This document shows positions 28,501-36,425 of a stretch of DNA of 64,000 bases, piece after piece. Made by a program: the position numbers and the translations under genes. How positions within the stretch are numbered: position 1 is the stretch's first letter; each line of letters begins with the position of its first letter. The stretch is from JACMLD01 sp964245425. Lineage in GTDB: Bacteria; Bacteroidota; Bacteroidia; Chitinophagales; Chitinophagaceae. The stretch is from assembly GCA_964245425.1 (NCBI GenBank), contig CAXTMV010000001.1:1-64000 (forward strand). Direction: 5' to 3'. Below the pieces are notes generated by a model. The model did not search any database. It was not told the DNA's origin and saw only the letters and a list, made by a program, of their open reading frames with translations.

Positions 28501-28998
28501 CTTGCCCCAGTAAACGCAGCTTTTGCGCTGGCACAGTTCAAAGACATGACTGACGCCGACAAACTCTCCAGTCCGTCTTTTGAACAATTAATCGCCGGCG
28601 TCCGCATCAGCCTAGGCAACGGCACAATCGGCATGGGCAAAATGGTGCGGCGCGTGGTGGAATACGAGGAGATCATCATCGATACAAAAAGAAAAAGACC
28701 TTTGAAAAAAGGACAGTCCGCCGGTTTGTTCAATCATTACCTGGTGGGCAATGCAGCTTCTAAATCCGTTTTATCTAAAAACTACCAAAACAGTCTGCAG
28801 CCATTTGCAGACAGGATAAACCTGCAGGAAGAAAGTTTTGCCGTGGCTTTCACAGACAACAACATCCTTTACCATGTCAATGCAAGTTTTAGCAGCAAGG
28901 CCATGGCCGATGATTACCTGAAAAAAGCAATCGCTGCCAACAGGAACCTGCAAGACAGTATTCATGTTATTGCCGTAAACGAATTAAATAGTAATTAG
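25558..28998 (+). CDS. Giant operon protein 5: DUF6603-like beta-rich protein
   Basis: A 1146-residue protein with no signal peptide. I prefer the ATG at 25558 over an in-frame TTG two codons earlier. Residues 1-150 are helical. From about 250 to 900 the chain is a long series of alternating hydrophobic/polar strands rich in Gly, Ser and Leu. Within it, GLNRTVVLDSLREGVRTG (about 597-614) and the following IMFPQ and GPMAKLGWGTP segments match what I recall of DUF6603, a domain without known function. The strand pattern suggests a very long beta-sheet, barrel or groove; which one cannot be told. A short helical and acidic C-terminus follows. It lies 11 bases after the PhoD-like gene and closes the operon. 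Confidence 0.7.
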   Translation: MAETIQHTIVNELLQLTKPLTGALHSEESIAIFFLRMGWNFGTDSGMPMAVLANTLGTLAQSADSIKDLLEQEDAVTLDKLAALLSQLKSTFDSIRSLPQAFQEANLTATEAKEIAEDIISLLIVQYLSDNIPSLASFFRWFEVIDLKSSDQVQATAAGKIIRFPYAFEIINTSRLQKLLSNPYTAFRDIYIIPFNRTTIAGAKQFTDKLFPRLAQLASAFGAVAVYGIKPAYGIDFGTVGNDMISGALSLRWKIALGQFFFGTTIMYSPRERANLGWVIVPYGDLTMDASNGSTYFSLTSHLQVGGIVISDAGDVSFDAGGDLTKVDASFNAVRLPKETAAPVQVFGEQDGTHFEIGSLGVGASFSIESGGLNYDVHVDIKKAKLVISGAGQDGFLSAILPSKPIEIPFDFLLGYSTEKSLYLGVSGGLELALPVHISILDILNITQVVLQVKLPGSGLQLAAAISGNVNLGPLTISFEQIGLQSQLDWMSEEKNIGFANLSVGFKPPNGVGLVINAGGVTGGGFLKYDEDKEEYSGALELTIINLISAKAIGIITTKMPDGSKGFSLLIIITAEFLPPYQLGYGFTLNAVGGLIGLNRTVVLDSLREGVRTGAVNHIMFPQNVVANAPAIINDLKTIFPPQQGHFLIGPMAKLGWGTPTLITLSFGLIIEIPGNIAILGVLKVVLPDDQDPLVNITVNFAGVLDFGKKMLLFDSSLYQSRILQMTLEGDMSVRLKWGNDPDFILTVGGFHPQYTPPPLSLPTLKRIAITVLNNSYGKIRLEAYQAVTSNTVQFGAKADLFFGLSSFSVEGHMSFDALFQFSPFVFIIQVSGHVSLKAFGVGVFSISLDFSLQGPTPWRAKGSGSISFFFFSISADFDKTWGETDDTTLPQINVLPQLLEEMAKPEQWIGLVTAANGLLVSLRKLDEADSSLLVHPAGALIVQQKLMPLLLDINKLGNQKIADIKSASLSAARSGTIDLDLAPVNAAFALAQFKDMTDADKLSSPSFEQLIAGVRISLGNGTIGMGKMVRRVVEYEEIIIDTKRKRPLKKGQSAGLFNHYLVGNAASKSVLSKNYQNSLQPFADRINLQEESFAVAFTDNNILYHVNASFSSKAMADDYLKKAIAANRNLQDSIHVIAVNELNSN

Positions 28999-29095
28999 AC
29001 CGCGCGGGAATGGAACGCTGATTTTTATGATGTAGCTGCAATAAAAGGTTGATGATATACTGTTCACAGCTGCACACGCCTTTGCAAAGCCCTGC

Positions 29096-30628
29096 CTACC
29101 CTGGCTTCATTATCTCCGCCACCGTTTTTTCCAGGTATTGTCTTGCTTCCAGCCGCGTGCGCAGCGTGCTGCCCGATACCCGGTCCATTAAAAAACTTTT
29201 TGCCGCATCCTGCGGCGCTTTATTGATCTGACTTTTCATTACCACCTGCAGAAAACCCGGCAGGTTACCGCCATCAATCGGGTCATTGTCCTGTTTGGCC
29301 GATACCTGGTTACTGCGCATGGCCGCCACCCGTTCCGGCGCTACCACAGCCGGTTCGGGCAAGTGTTGTGGTGTATTGGTTCTGGCCGTCGGCAAAGATG
29401 CCAGCGAGGTTACATTATTGGCGGCCGCATCTCGGTTAGTCAATGCCGGTAGTCCGAACACCGATTCCAGGGTGGCGGGTACAGACGCATGATCATACAA
29501 AAGGTGACTGATGCTGTTTTCCGTTGTATAGGCAGAAACTACAATGGCGGGCACCCTTACCCCGTAGCGCTTGAAATCAAAACCATACTGGTTGTATTTG
29601 CTTTGTGGCACGGTATCGCCGGGTGCAATGGCCGCCGGTGGTGCTGCATGATCATAGAATCCGCCATGCTCATCATAGGTAATGATCAGCAGGCTGTTCT
29701 CCCAAAGCGGCGAATTGCGAATGGCTTCATAGGTAGATTTGATCAGCGCTTCGCCATTCCTGATATCGTCCATGGGGTGTTGCGACTGACCGCCGGCGTA
29801 GGAATTATTAACGATATCGCCGTAATTGGGTTCAATAAACGTATACGAATAAGGATAGTTGCCATTGATATCGGACTGAAAACTTTCATAGGGATGTGTA
29901 TCCCATATTTCGATGCCTTTCAGCGCTGCTACAATAGGAATAGAACCAATCAGCGGTTTTTTTTCTCCGCGGTAAAGCCGGTATCCCTTGTTGCCGCCAG
30001 GGTGCTGGCGGAACTGGTCGAAAATAGTACCATTGGGAAAGCGGAACCCGCGGATGGTTTCCCATTCTGTTGATTCTATCAGCCTCGGACTGTGATCGAG
30101 CCCTCCCGAAGAAGCCGCGTGCACAAAGAACCGGTTGGGCCAGGTAGGCCCTGGCATGGATGCGTGCCAGTTATCACAAACAGCAAAGGCTTTCACCAGC
30201 GCATACAATACCGGCAGCTGCGCCGGCGCATTGTAGCATTTCATCACTTCTCCGAAATTAGGATTAGGCCCGCCCACTTTTGCGGATTTGGAAGTGGCGT
30301 AATTACTTACAAAACCGCTGTTGTTAATGGGCGGATAAGTTACGCCATCATATCGGGTACCCGCGCCACAGAGTTGTTCCAGCACGTCGGTGAACTCGTG
30401 GCCGGGATCGAATGGCATGATGTCATCGGCCGGGGTGCCGGCAGGATAGACCGTATCGTTAAAGCTATTTGAATTGTCTGCGCTGGCACCGTTGATGCTG
30501 GTAGCCTGCCCGGTACTGGCATCCACGCCGGTTAGACCGGAAAAACCGAGCATATGATCAAAAGACCTGTTTTCCAGCATCAGTACAAAAACATGGGTAA
30601 TCTTCGGGTTTGCCAGGTTTTGCGCCAT
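29096..30628 (-). CDS. Phospholipase C / acid phosphatase-like phosphoesterase
   Basis: A 510-residue enzyme of the phosphoesterase family that contains non-haemolytic phospholipase C and AcpA (Pfam phosphoesterase). Visible motifs: MLENRSFDHMLG (17-28) with the metal/nucleophile region, DPGHEF, MPGPTWPNRFF and TYDEHGGFYDH. Known members are usually exported by Tat or Sec; this one begins MAQNLANPKITH with no signal peptide. It converges on the giant operon, with 97 bases between the two stops. Its substrate is a phosphodiester or phosphomonoester that cannot be specified. Position and the shared lack of a signal suggest a link to the operon, but it is on the opposite strand, so the link is inference. 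Confidence 0.8.
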   Translation of the reverse strand: MAQNLANPKITHVFVLMLENRSFDHMLGFSGLTGVDASTGQATSINGASADNSNSFNDTVYPAGTPADDIMPFDPGHEFTDVLEQLCGAGTRYDGVTYPPINNSGFVSNYATSKSAKVGGPNPNFGEVMKCYNAPAQLPVLYALVKAFAVCDNWHASMPGPTWPNRFFVHAASSGGLDHSPRLIESTEWETIRGFRFPNGTIFDQFRQHPGGNKGYRLYRGEKKPLIGSIPIVAALKGIEIWDTHPYESFQSDINGNYPYSYTFIEPNYGDIVNNSYAGGQSQHPMDDIRNGEALIKSTYEAIRNSPLWENSLLIITYDEHGGFYDHAAPPAAIAPGDTVPQSKYNQYGFDFKRYGVRVPAIVVSAYTTENSISHLLYDHASVPATLESVFGLPALTNRDAAANNVTSLASLPTARTNTPQHLPEPAVVAPERVAAMRSNQVSAKQDNDPIDGGNLPGFLQVVMKSQINKAPQDAAKSFLMDRVSGSTLRTRLEARQYLEKTVAEIMKPG

Positions 30629-30717
30629 CGATTCTTTTTTATGGTAAAATGATACCCGTAAATCTACAGCAGTATTGCCAGACCGGGACCTTATGTTTAA
30701 TTAACAGGGGCCATCGC

Positions 30718-30735
30718 GGCCGGCAGTTGCCGGCC
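30718..30735. repeat. GC-rich perfect hairpin
   Basis: GGCCGGC-AGTT-GCCGGCC, seven base pairs with a four-base loop, between the phosphoesterase start and the lipoprotein stop. There is no clear U-run on either strand. It may contribute to termination of the leftward lipoprotein transcript. Confidence 0.4.
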
Positions 30736-30749
30736 ATTATTAAACGGCG

Positions 30750-30773
30750 AATCCCCACCGGTAGATGGGGATT
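30750..30773 (-). terminator. Candidate terminator of the lipoprotein gene
   Basis: AATCCCCA and TGGGGATT (eight base pairs, eight-base loop) lie about 70 bases beyond the stop at 30845 on the minus strand. The following bases are only weakly U-rich. Together with the second hairpin at 30718-30735 it probably ends the leftward transcript before the phosphoesterase gene. Confidence 0.4.
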
Positions 30774-30844
30774 TGCTGTTTTCATAAAATGTTTAACAGG
30801 TTAATGGTCTTAATAATGGAGGGTGCATCCTGAACATCGATACT

Positions 30845-31633
30845 TTAGAGAAAACTGTGGCCTACTACTTTTATCGGCTCATTGTAGTTTTTCTGGAAGA
30901 AAATGATCTTTTCCATCAGGTCGGTAGTACCTCTTTTTGATTTGAGTACAATATCATAATAATTGCCTACACCGGTAGAACCAGTGGATCCGATATGGTA
31001 AACCGAGCTGTCTTTGATAACGCTGTAGTCTGATAAAGGTCCGAGGTCGGAGGCTTTTTCCAGGGCAGATTTCCATTGGTCGCGGGGCGTTATTTTGAAA
31101 GCATCATCAGAACACATATTCAGGGCCTGGTCGTAGTTATTGCTTTTCAGTGCGTCCATGTATTCTGTAGACTCTTTCTGGCTGGCGCCGATTTCTTTTA
31201 TATAATTGGCATCAGAATGATCCCAGCGATAATTGTATATTTTCATGCTGCCGTCTTTTTCTTCGATCAGCGTAACAGAATCCCTTGATTTTCCGTATTG
31301 CCATTGTACATCAAAAGCAACGGTTACCATGGTGCCGGTGGTGGTAGAAGTGGAGATATTGAAACCGCTTGTTTTGGTAAAAGACTTCAGATCACCCAGT
31401 AAAATAGCATTCTTTTCCAGGTCTTTTGTCCAGTCTAATTTTGAATCGGTGGCAAAAGCTTTGTTGCTGCAGAATTCAATGGCAGCAGGATAATCTTTTT
31501 TCTGCAGGTCGGTATAAAAGGTATTGGCTGTTATTTCTGCTTTTTTATTGAGTGCGCCTGCTCCGCAAGAGCTCAATGTTACAGCAAATAAAGATAATAC
31601 GAGCAGTAAGTGAGTGGTGGATGTTGTTTTCAT
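30845..31633 (-). CDS. Lipoprotein with two NTF2/DUF4019-like repeats
   Basis: A 262-residue protein with a lipobox (TLSSC, Cys23), so it is probably a periplasmic-facing lipoprotein. The mature part has two similar halves: AEITANTFYTDLQKKDYPAA with CSNKAFA, and STEYMDALKSNNYDQALNMC with CSDDAF, each followed by strands ending in a K-I-Y-N or I-I-F-F type edge. This resembles small DUF4019/NTF2-like domains in tandem, which suggests a ligand-binding or scaffold role rather than catalysis. It is monocistronic with a promoter-like box at 31651. Confidence 0.65.
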   Translation of the reverse strand: MKTTSTTHLLLVLSLFAVTLSSCGAGALNKKAEITANTFYTDLQKKDYPAAIEFCSNKAFATDSKLDWTKDLEKNAILLGDLKSFTKTSGFNISTSTTTGTMVTVAFDVQWQYGKSRDSVTLIEEKDGSMKIYNYRWDHSDANYIKEIGASQKESTEYMDALKSNNYDQALNMCSDDAFKITPRDQWKSALEKASDLGPLSDYSVIKDSSVYHIGSTGSTGVGNYYDIVLKSKRGTTDLMEKIIFFQKNYNEPIKVVGHSFL

Positions 31634-31650
31634 GTTGTTTTATTTTAAAT

Positions 31651-31658
31651 CAAAATTA
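31651..31658 (-). promoter_or_regulatory. Bacteroidota-type -7 box for the lipoprotein gene
   Basis: TAATTTTG on the minus strand fits TAnnTTTG exactly, 18 bases before the start codon at 31633. No TTTG is found 19-21 bases upstream (the nearest is 24), so only the -7 half is supported. Confidence 0.4.
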
Positions 31659-31734
31659 CGGTCCGCACCAAAGACCCGGAAGCAAAAATCATTGGCGGTG
31701 GCATTGTCTCCATATCCGGCGGCCTCCATGCTAC

Positions 31735-31860
31735 AATTGGCTGATCGGCTGACTGGCTGATTGGTGGGCTGGTTGCCTGGTTGTTCGAAAACGCTTATTA
31801 TATATAACAGCGAGTCCCCAGCCGGTGATGTCTGTCAGCCAACCAACCGATCAACCAATT
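31735..31860 (-). repeat. Imperfect inverted repeat, 26-base arms, 74-base loop
   Basis: Left arm 31735-31760 and right arm 31835-31860 match at 22 of 26 positions when one is reverse-complemented. Both arms are built from short degenerate units such as TTGGCTGA and TTGATCGG. The four differences become G-U pairs if the minus strand is transcribed, but A-C mismatches on the plus strand. A related single arm lies at 48903-48932. It may be a REP-like or MITE-like element or a structured RNA. Confidence 0.7.
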
Positions 31861-31981
31861 ATAAGGCGGTTGCTGCCAGCTACCCCTGTATTCCCGCCAG
31901 TACTGTGTTGCTAAAAATCGACCCGCCGGGGCGTCCTATTTTTACAGTGTAATAAAATATTAACCACTAAAAAATAGCAAC

Positions 31982-32431
31982 ATGACAACTTCAGCAATGG
32001 TAACTGTTTATATTGGCCAGCTCTGCACAGAAATAGGCTGCACGCCGGAAAGCATCTACAGTAAACAATACAATTCATGGTCTTTTACCCGGGGCTCCGC
32101 CACCATCGAGGTTTCACTTTGTTCTTATGAAACAGCCGTAAAGACCATCCGCACATTTGTACGTTGCTTTTCTGCCGTTTATCCCATTCCTGCCGACGCT
32201 ACCAAGAAAGCACAATTGTTCCAGGAAGCCCTGCAAAACAACAGCACTTTAATGGGTGTTAAACTGGGCATTTTACCAGAAAAAGGGTATATGTACGCAA
32301 TCGCAGAAAGAGATATAGACGGAATGGATTACGAAGAATTCAAAACCCTGGTTAGTGATTTGGGCTACTGGGCCGATTCACTGGATGATATGCTGAAAGA
32401 ACGTTTTGGCGCCACGGCCAGCCTCAATTGA
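31982..32431 (+). CDS. Small YbjN-like protein
   Basis: A 149-residue cytosolic protein with a beta-alpha layout: SWSFTRGSATIEVSL, a helix around FQEALQNNSTLMG, then MYAIAERDIDGMDYEEFKTL and a C-terminal helix. This resembles YbjN/type III secretion chaperone-like folds, which are small adaptor domains; the assignment is by fold impression only. It lies 37 bases before the membrane protein at 32469 and is probably in the same transcript. Confidence 0.5.
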   Translation: MTTSAMVTVYIGQLCTEIGCTPESIYSKQYNSWSFTRGSATIEVSLCSYETAVKTIRTFVRCFSAVYPIPADATKKAQLFQEALQNNSTLMGVKLGILPEKGYMYAIAERDIDGMDYEEFKTLVSDLGYWADSLDDMLKERFGATASLN

Positions 32432-32468
32432 TCAACCGTATTATTAAAAAGGAAGTAAAAAAAGCAAT

Positions 32469-33137
32469 ATGTTACTCAATATCTTTTTCGACAACATGAA
32501 CCCCACCCTGGAACTGGTGCTCATCGGCGCATTCCTGATAGCCCTTTACTGGTTTGTATTGAGAAAATACAATTCACTTGGCCTGCGGCTGTTTGTTTTG
32601 TGCTTTCTGTTATTCATCGGTTGTTGCGAATGGTTGTATAAGGACGAAGCAAAACTGAAAAAAACCATTACCGCCGGTGAAGAGCATGTTGCTACCATCC
32701 TGTCAAAATCGCAAAAGCCGAAAAACACCAATGAAGTGGCCATTTCTTTTACTGCAAAAGACAATAGCACCGTTAATTCCAGCACCAGCGATTATGTTTC
32801 GAAAGAGGAATGGGACAAGTTTGAAGCAGGAAAGCCACTGTCCGTCTTGTATGTACCCAGCACCGGGCAGGTCTTTGTACAGCAAAGCATCATGCGCTTT
32901 GCGGCCGACAAAATATACCTGTATTATTTCGCCGGTTTCTGGCTGGTACTGGGTATTGTTGTCTTTATCTGGTTGCGCAACTATAAAGTGGGCGTAGATG
33001 AGACAACCGGTAACGAATGGGTAATAAAACCGGGTGGCGATGTTATACTGGACGAGCGCAAGTCGCTAGTGTTCAGGGCTGCCAAACGATATAATATCAT
33101 TTCAAAACTGGTACAGGTTTTTGGTAAGCAGCAGTAA
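32469..33137 (+). CDS. Membrane protein with DUF3592-like extracytoplasmic domain
   Basis: A 222-residue protein with predicted membrane spans at about 14-30, 38-55 and 149-168. Between the second and third is a beta-rich segment (AKLKKTITAGEEHVATILSK, then PLSVLYVPSTGQVFVQ) of the kind seen in DUF3592 proteins. The C-terminal 50 residues are soluble. No function is known. It follows the YbjN-like gene and is closed by a strong terminator at 33262. Confidence 0.6.
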   Translation: MLLNIFFDNMNPTLELVLIGAFLIALYWFVLRKYNSLGLRLFVLCFLLFIGCCEWLYKDEAKLKKTITAGEEHVATILSKSQKPKNTNEVAISFTAKDNSTVNSSTSDYVSKEEWDKFEAGKPLSVLYVPSTGQVFVQQSIMRFAADKIYLYYFAGFWLVLGIVVFIWLRNYKVGVDETTGNEWVIKPGGDVILDERKSLVFRAAKRYNIISKLVQVFGKQQ

Positions 33138-33261
33138 GCGTGATTATTGGGCGTACGACCACGACGCTATTAAAACGACTTCTCCAAAGCAAATCTGATA
33201 GTTGAATAATAAGGATTGAATGCCGTCGCTGTTATTTTCCCGGCATCTGTACCATCCGGCC

Positions 33262-33292
33262 AAAGTCCCGCTTTTTTACAAAGCGGGACTTT
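33262..33292 (+). terminator. Perfect 13-bp hairpin terminator
   Basis: AAAGTCCCGCTTT (33262-33274) and AAAGCGGGACTTT (33280-33292) are perfect reverse complements around a five-base loop. The stem is GC-rich at its centre and ends in A/T, as for a bidirectional intrinsic terminator. It separates the 32469 gene from the sensor kinase. Confidence 0.75.
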
Positions 33293-33300
33293 CATTATAA

Positions 33301-33330
33301 TTTGCCGGCTACTGTATTTTATTTATTTTG
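33301..33330 (+). promoter_or_regulatory. Candidate promoter of the LytS/LytTR pair
   Basis: TTTG (33301-33304), 19 bases, then TATTTTG (33324-33330), one base short of the TAnnTTTG consensus. The start codon follows at 33343, so the leader would be very short. It sits directly after the terminator. Confidence 0.35.
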
Positions 33331-33342
33331 TGATACGAACAC

Positions 33343-36300
33343 ATGATGAAAACACTCTGCCTATTTGTTATACTGGTTGCCTATGAACACGCAGGTGCGC
33401 AGTGGTTTAACAACGGCAGTACTTTCACTACTCAAAACGGTCTCAGTAACAACACCATTACCTGCCTGCAAAAAGACAGTCTTGGTTTTATATGGATTGG
33501 CACCCATGAAGGCCTCAACCGCTACGATGGCACTTCCTTTGTAAATGTGCTGAGCAATGCAAAAAACAACCTGCCCTCCAATAATATCACCCGGGTAGAA
33601 TTTATCAGCAATACATTGATGGCGGTTGCCACCAATACCGGCTTGTGCCTGCTGAATACCACCACCTTCTCCGGCAAAAAAATTGATCTGCCTTACCTGC
33701 CGGCATTTCCGGGTACGGCCTTTTATATCGCCGACATCCTGTATAAAAAAGATACCAGGGAACTGTGGGTAGCCACCTGGCATGGCCTGTTTGTGCTGGA
33801 TACGGCAGGCAATCTGAAAAAGAAAATGATGGCTTTGCCGTCCGAAATGAGCCATGGGCTGTTCGCCCGGCATCTGTTGAAAGATATTCATGGGCTTATC
33901 TATTTTTATTCGCAGCAGAAAAAGGGATTTTATTATCCTGATTTCGATCGTCAGCAATCTTTGCCCGAAGAGAAAAGATTCGAAGGGTTTACCATGAATG
34001 CCCTGATGAACAACGATTATTCATTGATGGGATTGCAGATGCTGAACCAGCAATGTGTTTGCATTTTTTCAAAACTGCTGCCCACCGGCCGCGAAGAAAG
34101 AATTGTCTATTACAATATCAGTTCTGGCCGTAGTTTTAACGAAGCAGTGCAGGTGAATGGACCGTATGAAAAAAGGCTTTCAAACGCATACCCGCTGAAT
34201 GATTCAATATTTATTATCAATTCATTTTTTGGTGAGCCATCATTGTACAATGCCAACCAGCATGAACTAAAACCTGCAACAGACCACCCGCTTTGGTTTA
34301 CTTCCTGGCCCGATGGCCTGGCCACTTATATATGCAGCGACAATAACAATATCTGGGTGGGCACTTCAAAAAACCTGCTCCAGTTTCCCCTGAAAACAGG
34401 TTTATTCAAGACCAATCCGCTGTTCACAAACGAAATAAAAAACCTGCAAAGCCTGGTGTCCTGCAATTATGGCATTTACAGTAACCAGGCGCTTTGGGTT
34501 GCCTGCCTGGGTGCCGGCCTGTTCAGGATCGATACCCTGCACAATACATTTTCGGCTGTCTTTGACGGGTATACGCCTGCCGAATTTAAAAGAAAAATAA
34601 TCAGTACGGAAGTGCATGACGCCGGTAGATCACTCTGGCTTTTTTCTTTGTATGGACCCGCTGCCGTTGACCCTGCCACAAAAAAAATAAGCCTGATCAA
34701 TGCTACTAATAAAGACAGCAGTTTTGATGCGGTAGCGTCTTACCCGCTGGCCGACAGCAAAGGTGATATATGGGCTACCCTGCCTGATGGCATTACCAAA
34801 TACAATATCATTACCAATACATTTATCAACTATAGAACCCGGTACAAAGGAGGCACATTTCCTTTACTGCGGGCGGGCCCCAAAACAGAAGACAACAAGG
34901 GTAATATATGGATGGTGCGGGATGACACGCTATTGAAAATGGATCCCATTACAGAACAGTTTTCCATTTCGCTGTTGAAAAAAAATGGCCGCGCCCTTCG
35001 GCCGGTTACCTGCCTGGCAAGCGACGACAGCGATATTATCTATATGAGTGTTGCGGGCTCACTGGGTATGTACTCCGTCTCTACCGGTAATATGGAACTG
35101 TATACCAAACAAACCGGCATTATTTCAACCGTTATCAATGAAATGGTAAGCGACAAAGAAGGAAATGCCTGGATCGCAACTGAGGGCGGCCTGGTATTCT
35201 ATGACCGGCAGAAAAAGAAATTCGCTTCTTTTACAAAAGCCGATGGTTTGCCGGACGACAATATCATCAGTATCAATTTTACAGATCCTGAAAAAAAGAC
35301 CTTATTCCTCGGGTTTTCCAAAACCTATTGCCTTTTTGCGCCGCGTACTTTTTTACTGGAAGGGAAAGTACCGGAAAATGTAATTACAGGCATGGAAGCA
35401 GGCGGACAGACTTTTGATGTGAACCAAAAACAGGTGTTATCCTACAAAGAAAATAATATATTCTTTACCTATACCGGTATCAACTATAACCAGGGGCAGC
35501 AAAATAACTATGCCTGTATGCTGGAAAATTTTGACCAGGACTGGAAATATACCGGTACAGAACGAAGGGTAAATTATATCAACCTGCCGCCGGGCAATTA
35601 TGTGTTTAAAATAAAAAGTGCCAATTACCAGGGAGAATGGAATGAAATACCCGCCACCCTCGCATTTGAAATTACACCCCCTTTCTGGCAGCGTTGGTGG
35701 TTCCGTATACTGGTTGCCTGCGGGCTTATCTTCAGCGCTTTTTACCTGATAAAAAAACGGGAGCGTACGCTTCAAAAGGAAAACAATGTAAAACTACAGC
35801 TTAGTGAGTTGCGGATGCAGGCTTTGCGGGCACAGATGAATCCGCATTTTATTTTTAACAGCCTGAACAGCATTCAGAATTATATACTCAGCAATAATAC
35901 CATGGATGCCGCAGGCTACCTCTCTAAATTTGCCAAGCTGATGCGTCGCATCCTCGACCAATCTAAAAGTAATTTTCTACCCCTGGCCGAAGTAATGGAA
36001 ACACTGCAATTATACGTAGAAATAGAAGCTTTCCGTTTTAACCACGAATTCAGCTATACATTCGATATAGAACAGAACGATGAATTACTGGACATGGATA
36101 TGCCCCCCATGCTGTTACAGCCCTTTGTTGAAAATGCCATCCTTCACGGACTGATGCCGAAAAAAGGGGACAAGAAATTATTGATCCGGTGCCGCCTGGT
36201 CGATAAGACAGTAGAAATTATCATTGACGATAATGGCGTTGGCCGCAGTAACAATATGGCACAGGCAGGTCATGTATCGCAGGGGGGGAAACTAACAACG

Positions 36301-36420
36301 GGCATGCTTGAAAGCCTGCAGCAGCTAAAAAACAGTAAGGTACATATTGAAATAACAGATAAAACAGACCAGACAATACCGGCCGGTACCATTGTAAAAC
36401 TCCTATTGCCATTAAATTAA
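33343..36420 (+). CDS. Propeller/Y_Y_Y sensor histidine kinase, LytS type
   Basis: A 1025-residue sensor. A signal peptide (about 1-19, ending AGA) leads into a long periplasmic beta-propeller region with repeats of the form G-x-I-W-x-G-T and G-L-x-x-F-D (about 20-690), then a Y_Y_Y domain (about 700-775), a membrane span (about 785-803) and a His_kinase/LytS core with NPHFIFNSLNS, H835 being the phospho-acceptor. The ATPase part has PMLLQPFVENAILHGL and DDNGVG. This is the common Bacteroidota two-component design. It lies 5 bases before its LytTR partner. The ligand is not known; related sensors often respond to sugars or small peptides. Confidence 0.9.
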   Translation: MMKTLCLFVILVAYEHAGAQWFNNGSTFTTQNGLSNNTITCLQKDSLGFIWIGTHEGLNRYDGTSFVNVLSNAKNNLPSNNITRVEFISNTLMAVATNTGLCLLNTTTFSGKKIDLPYLPAFPGTAFYIADILYKKDTRELWVATWHGLFVLDTAGNLKKKMMALPSEMSHGLFARHLLKDIHGLIYFYSQQKKGFYYPDFDRQQSLPEEKRFEGFTMNALMNNDYSLMGLQMLNQQCVCIFSKLLPTGREERIVYYNISSGRSFNEAVQVNGPYEKRLSNAYPLNDSIFIINSFFGEPSLYNANQHELKPATDHPLWFTSWPDGLATYICSDNNNIWVGTSKNLLQFPLKTGLFKTNPLFTNEIKNLQSLVSCNYGIYSNQALWVACLGAGLFRIDTLHNTFSAVFDGYTPAEFKRKIISTEVHDAGRSLWLFSLYGPAAVDPATKKISLINATNKDSSFDAVASYPLADSKGDIWATLPDGITKYNIITNTFINYRTRYKGGTFPLLRAGPKTEDNKGNIWMVRDDTLLKMDPITEQFSISLLKKNGRALRPVTCLASDDSDIIYMSVAGSLGMYSVSTGNMELYTKQTGIISTVINEMVSDKEGNAWIATEGGLVFYDRQKKKFASFTKADGLPDDNIISINFTDPEKKTLFLGFSKTYCLFAPRTFLLEGKVPENVITGMEAGGQTFDVNQKQVLSYKENNIFFTYTGINYNQGQQNNYACMLENFDQDWKYTGTERRVNYINLPPGNYVFKIKSANYQGEWNEIPATLAFEITPPFWQRWWFRILVACGLIFSAFYLIKKRERTLQKENNVKLQLSELRMQALRAQMNPHFIFNSLNSIQNYILSNNTMDAAGYLSKFAKLMRRILDQSKSNFLPLAEVMETLQLYVEIEAFRFNHEFSYTFDIEQNDELLDMDMPPMLLQPFVENAILHGLMPKKGDKKLLIRCRLVDKTVEIIIDDNGVGRSNNMAQAGHVSQGGKLTTGMLESLQQLKNSKVHIEITDKTDQTIPAGTIVKLLLPLN

Positions 36421-36425
36421 CGACT

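Larger units (their letters stand above)
31634..31981. other. Divergent intergenic region with a long inverted repeat
   Basis: 348 bases between the lipoprotein gene and the YbjN-like gene. It holds a minus-strand -7 box (31651-31658) and an unusual 26-base imperfect inverted repeat (31735-31860), both listed separately. A TATTTTTA at 31937-31944 may be the -7 element of the rightward gene, but no -33 box is at the right distance. Confidence 0.6.

Noticed and set aside
12078..28998. Phage tail, contractile injection system or type VI cluster
   Set aside because: No sheath, tube, baseplate, spike, tape-measure, LysM or AAA component was found in or around the five genes.
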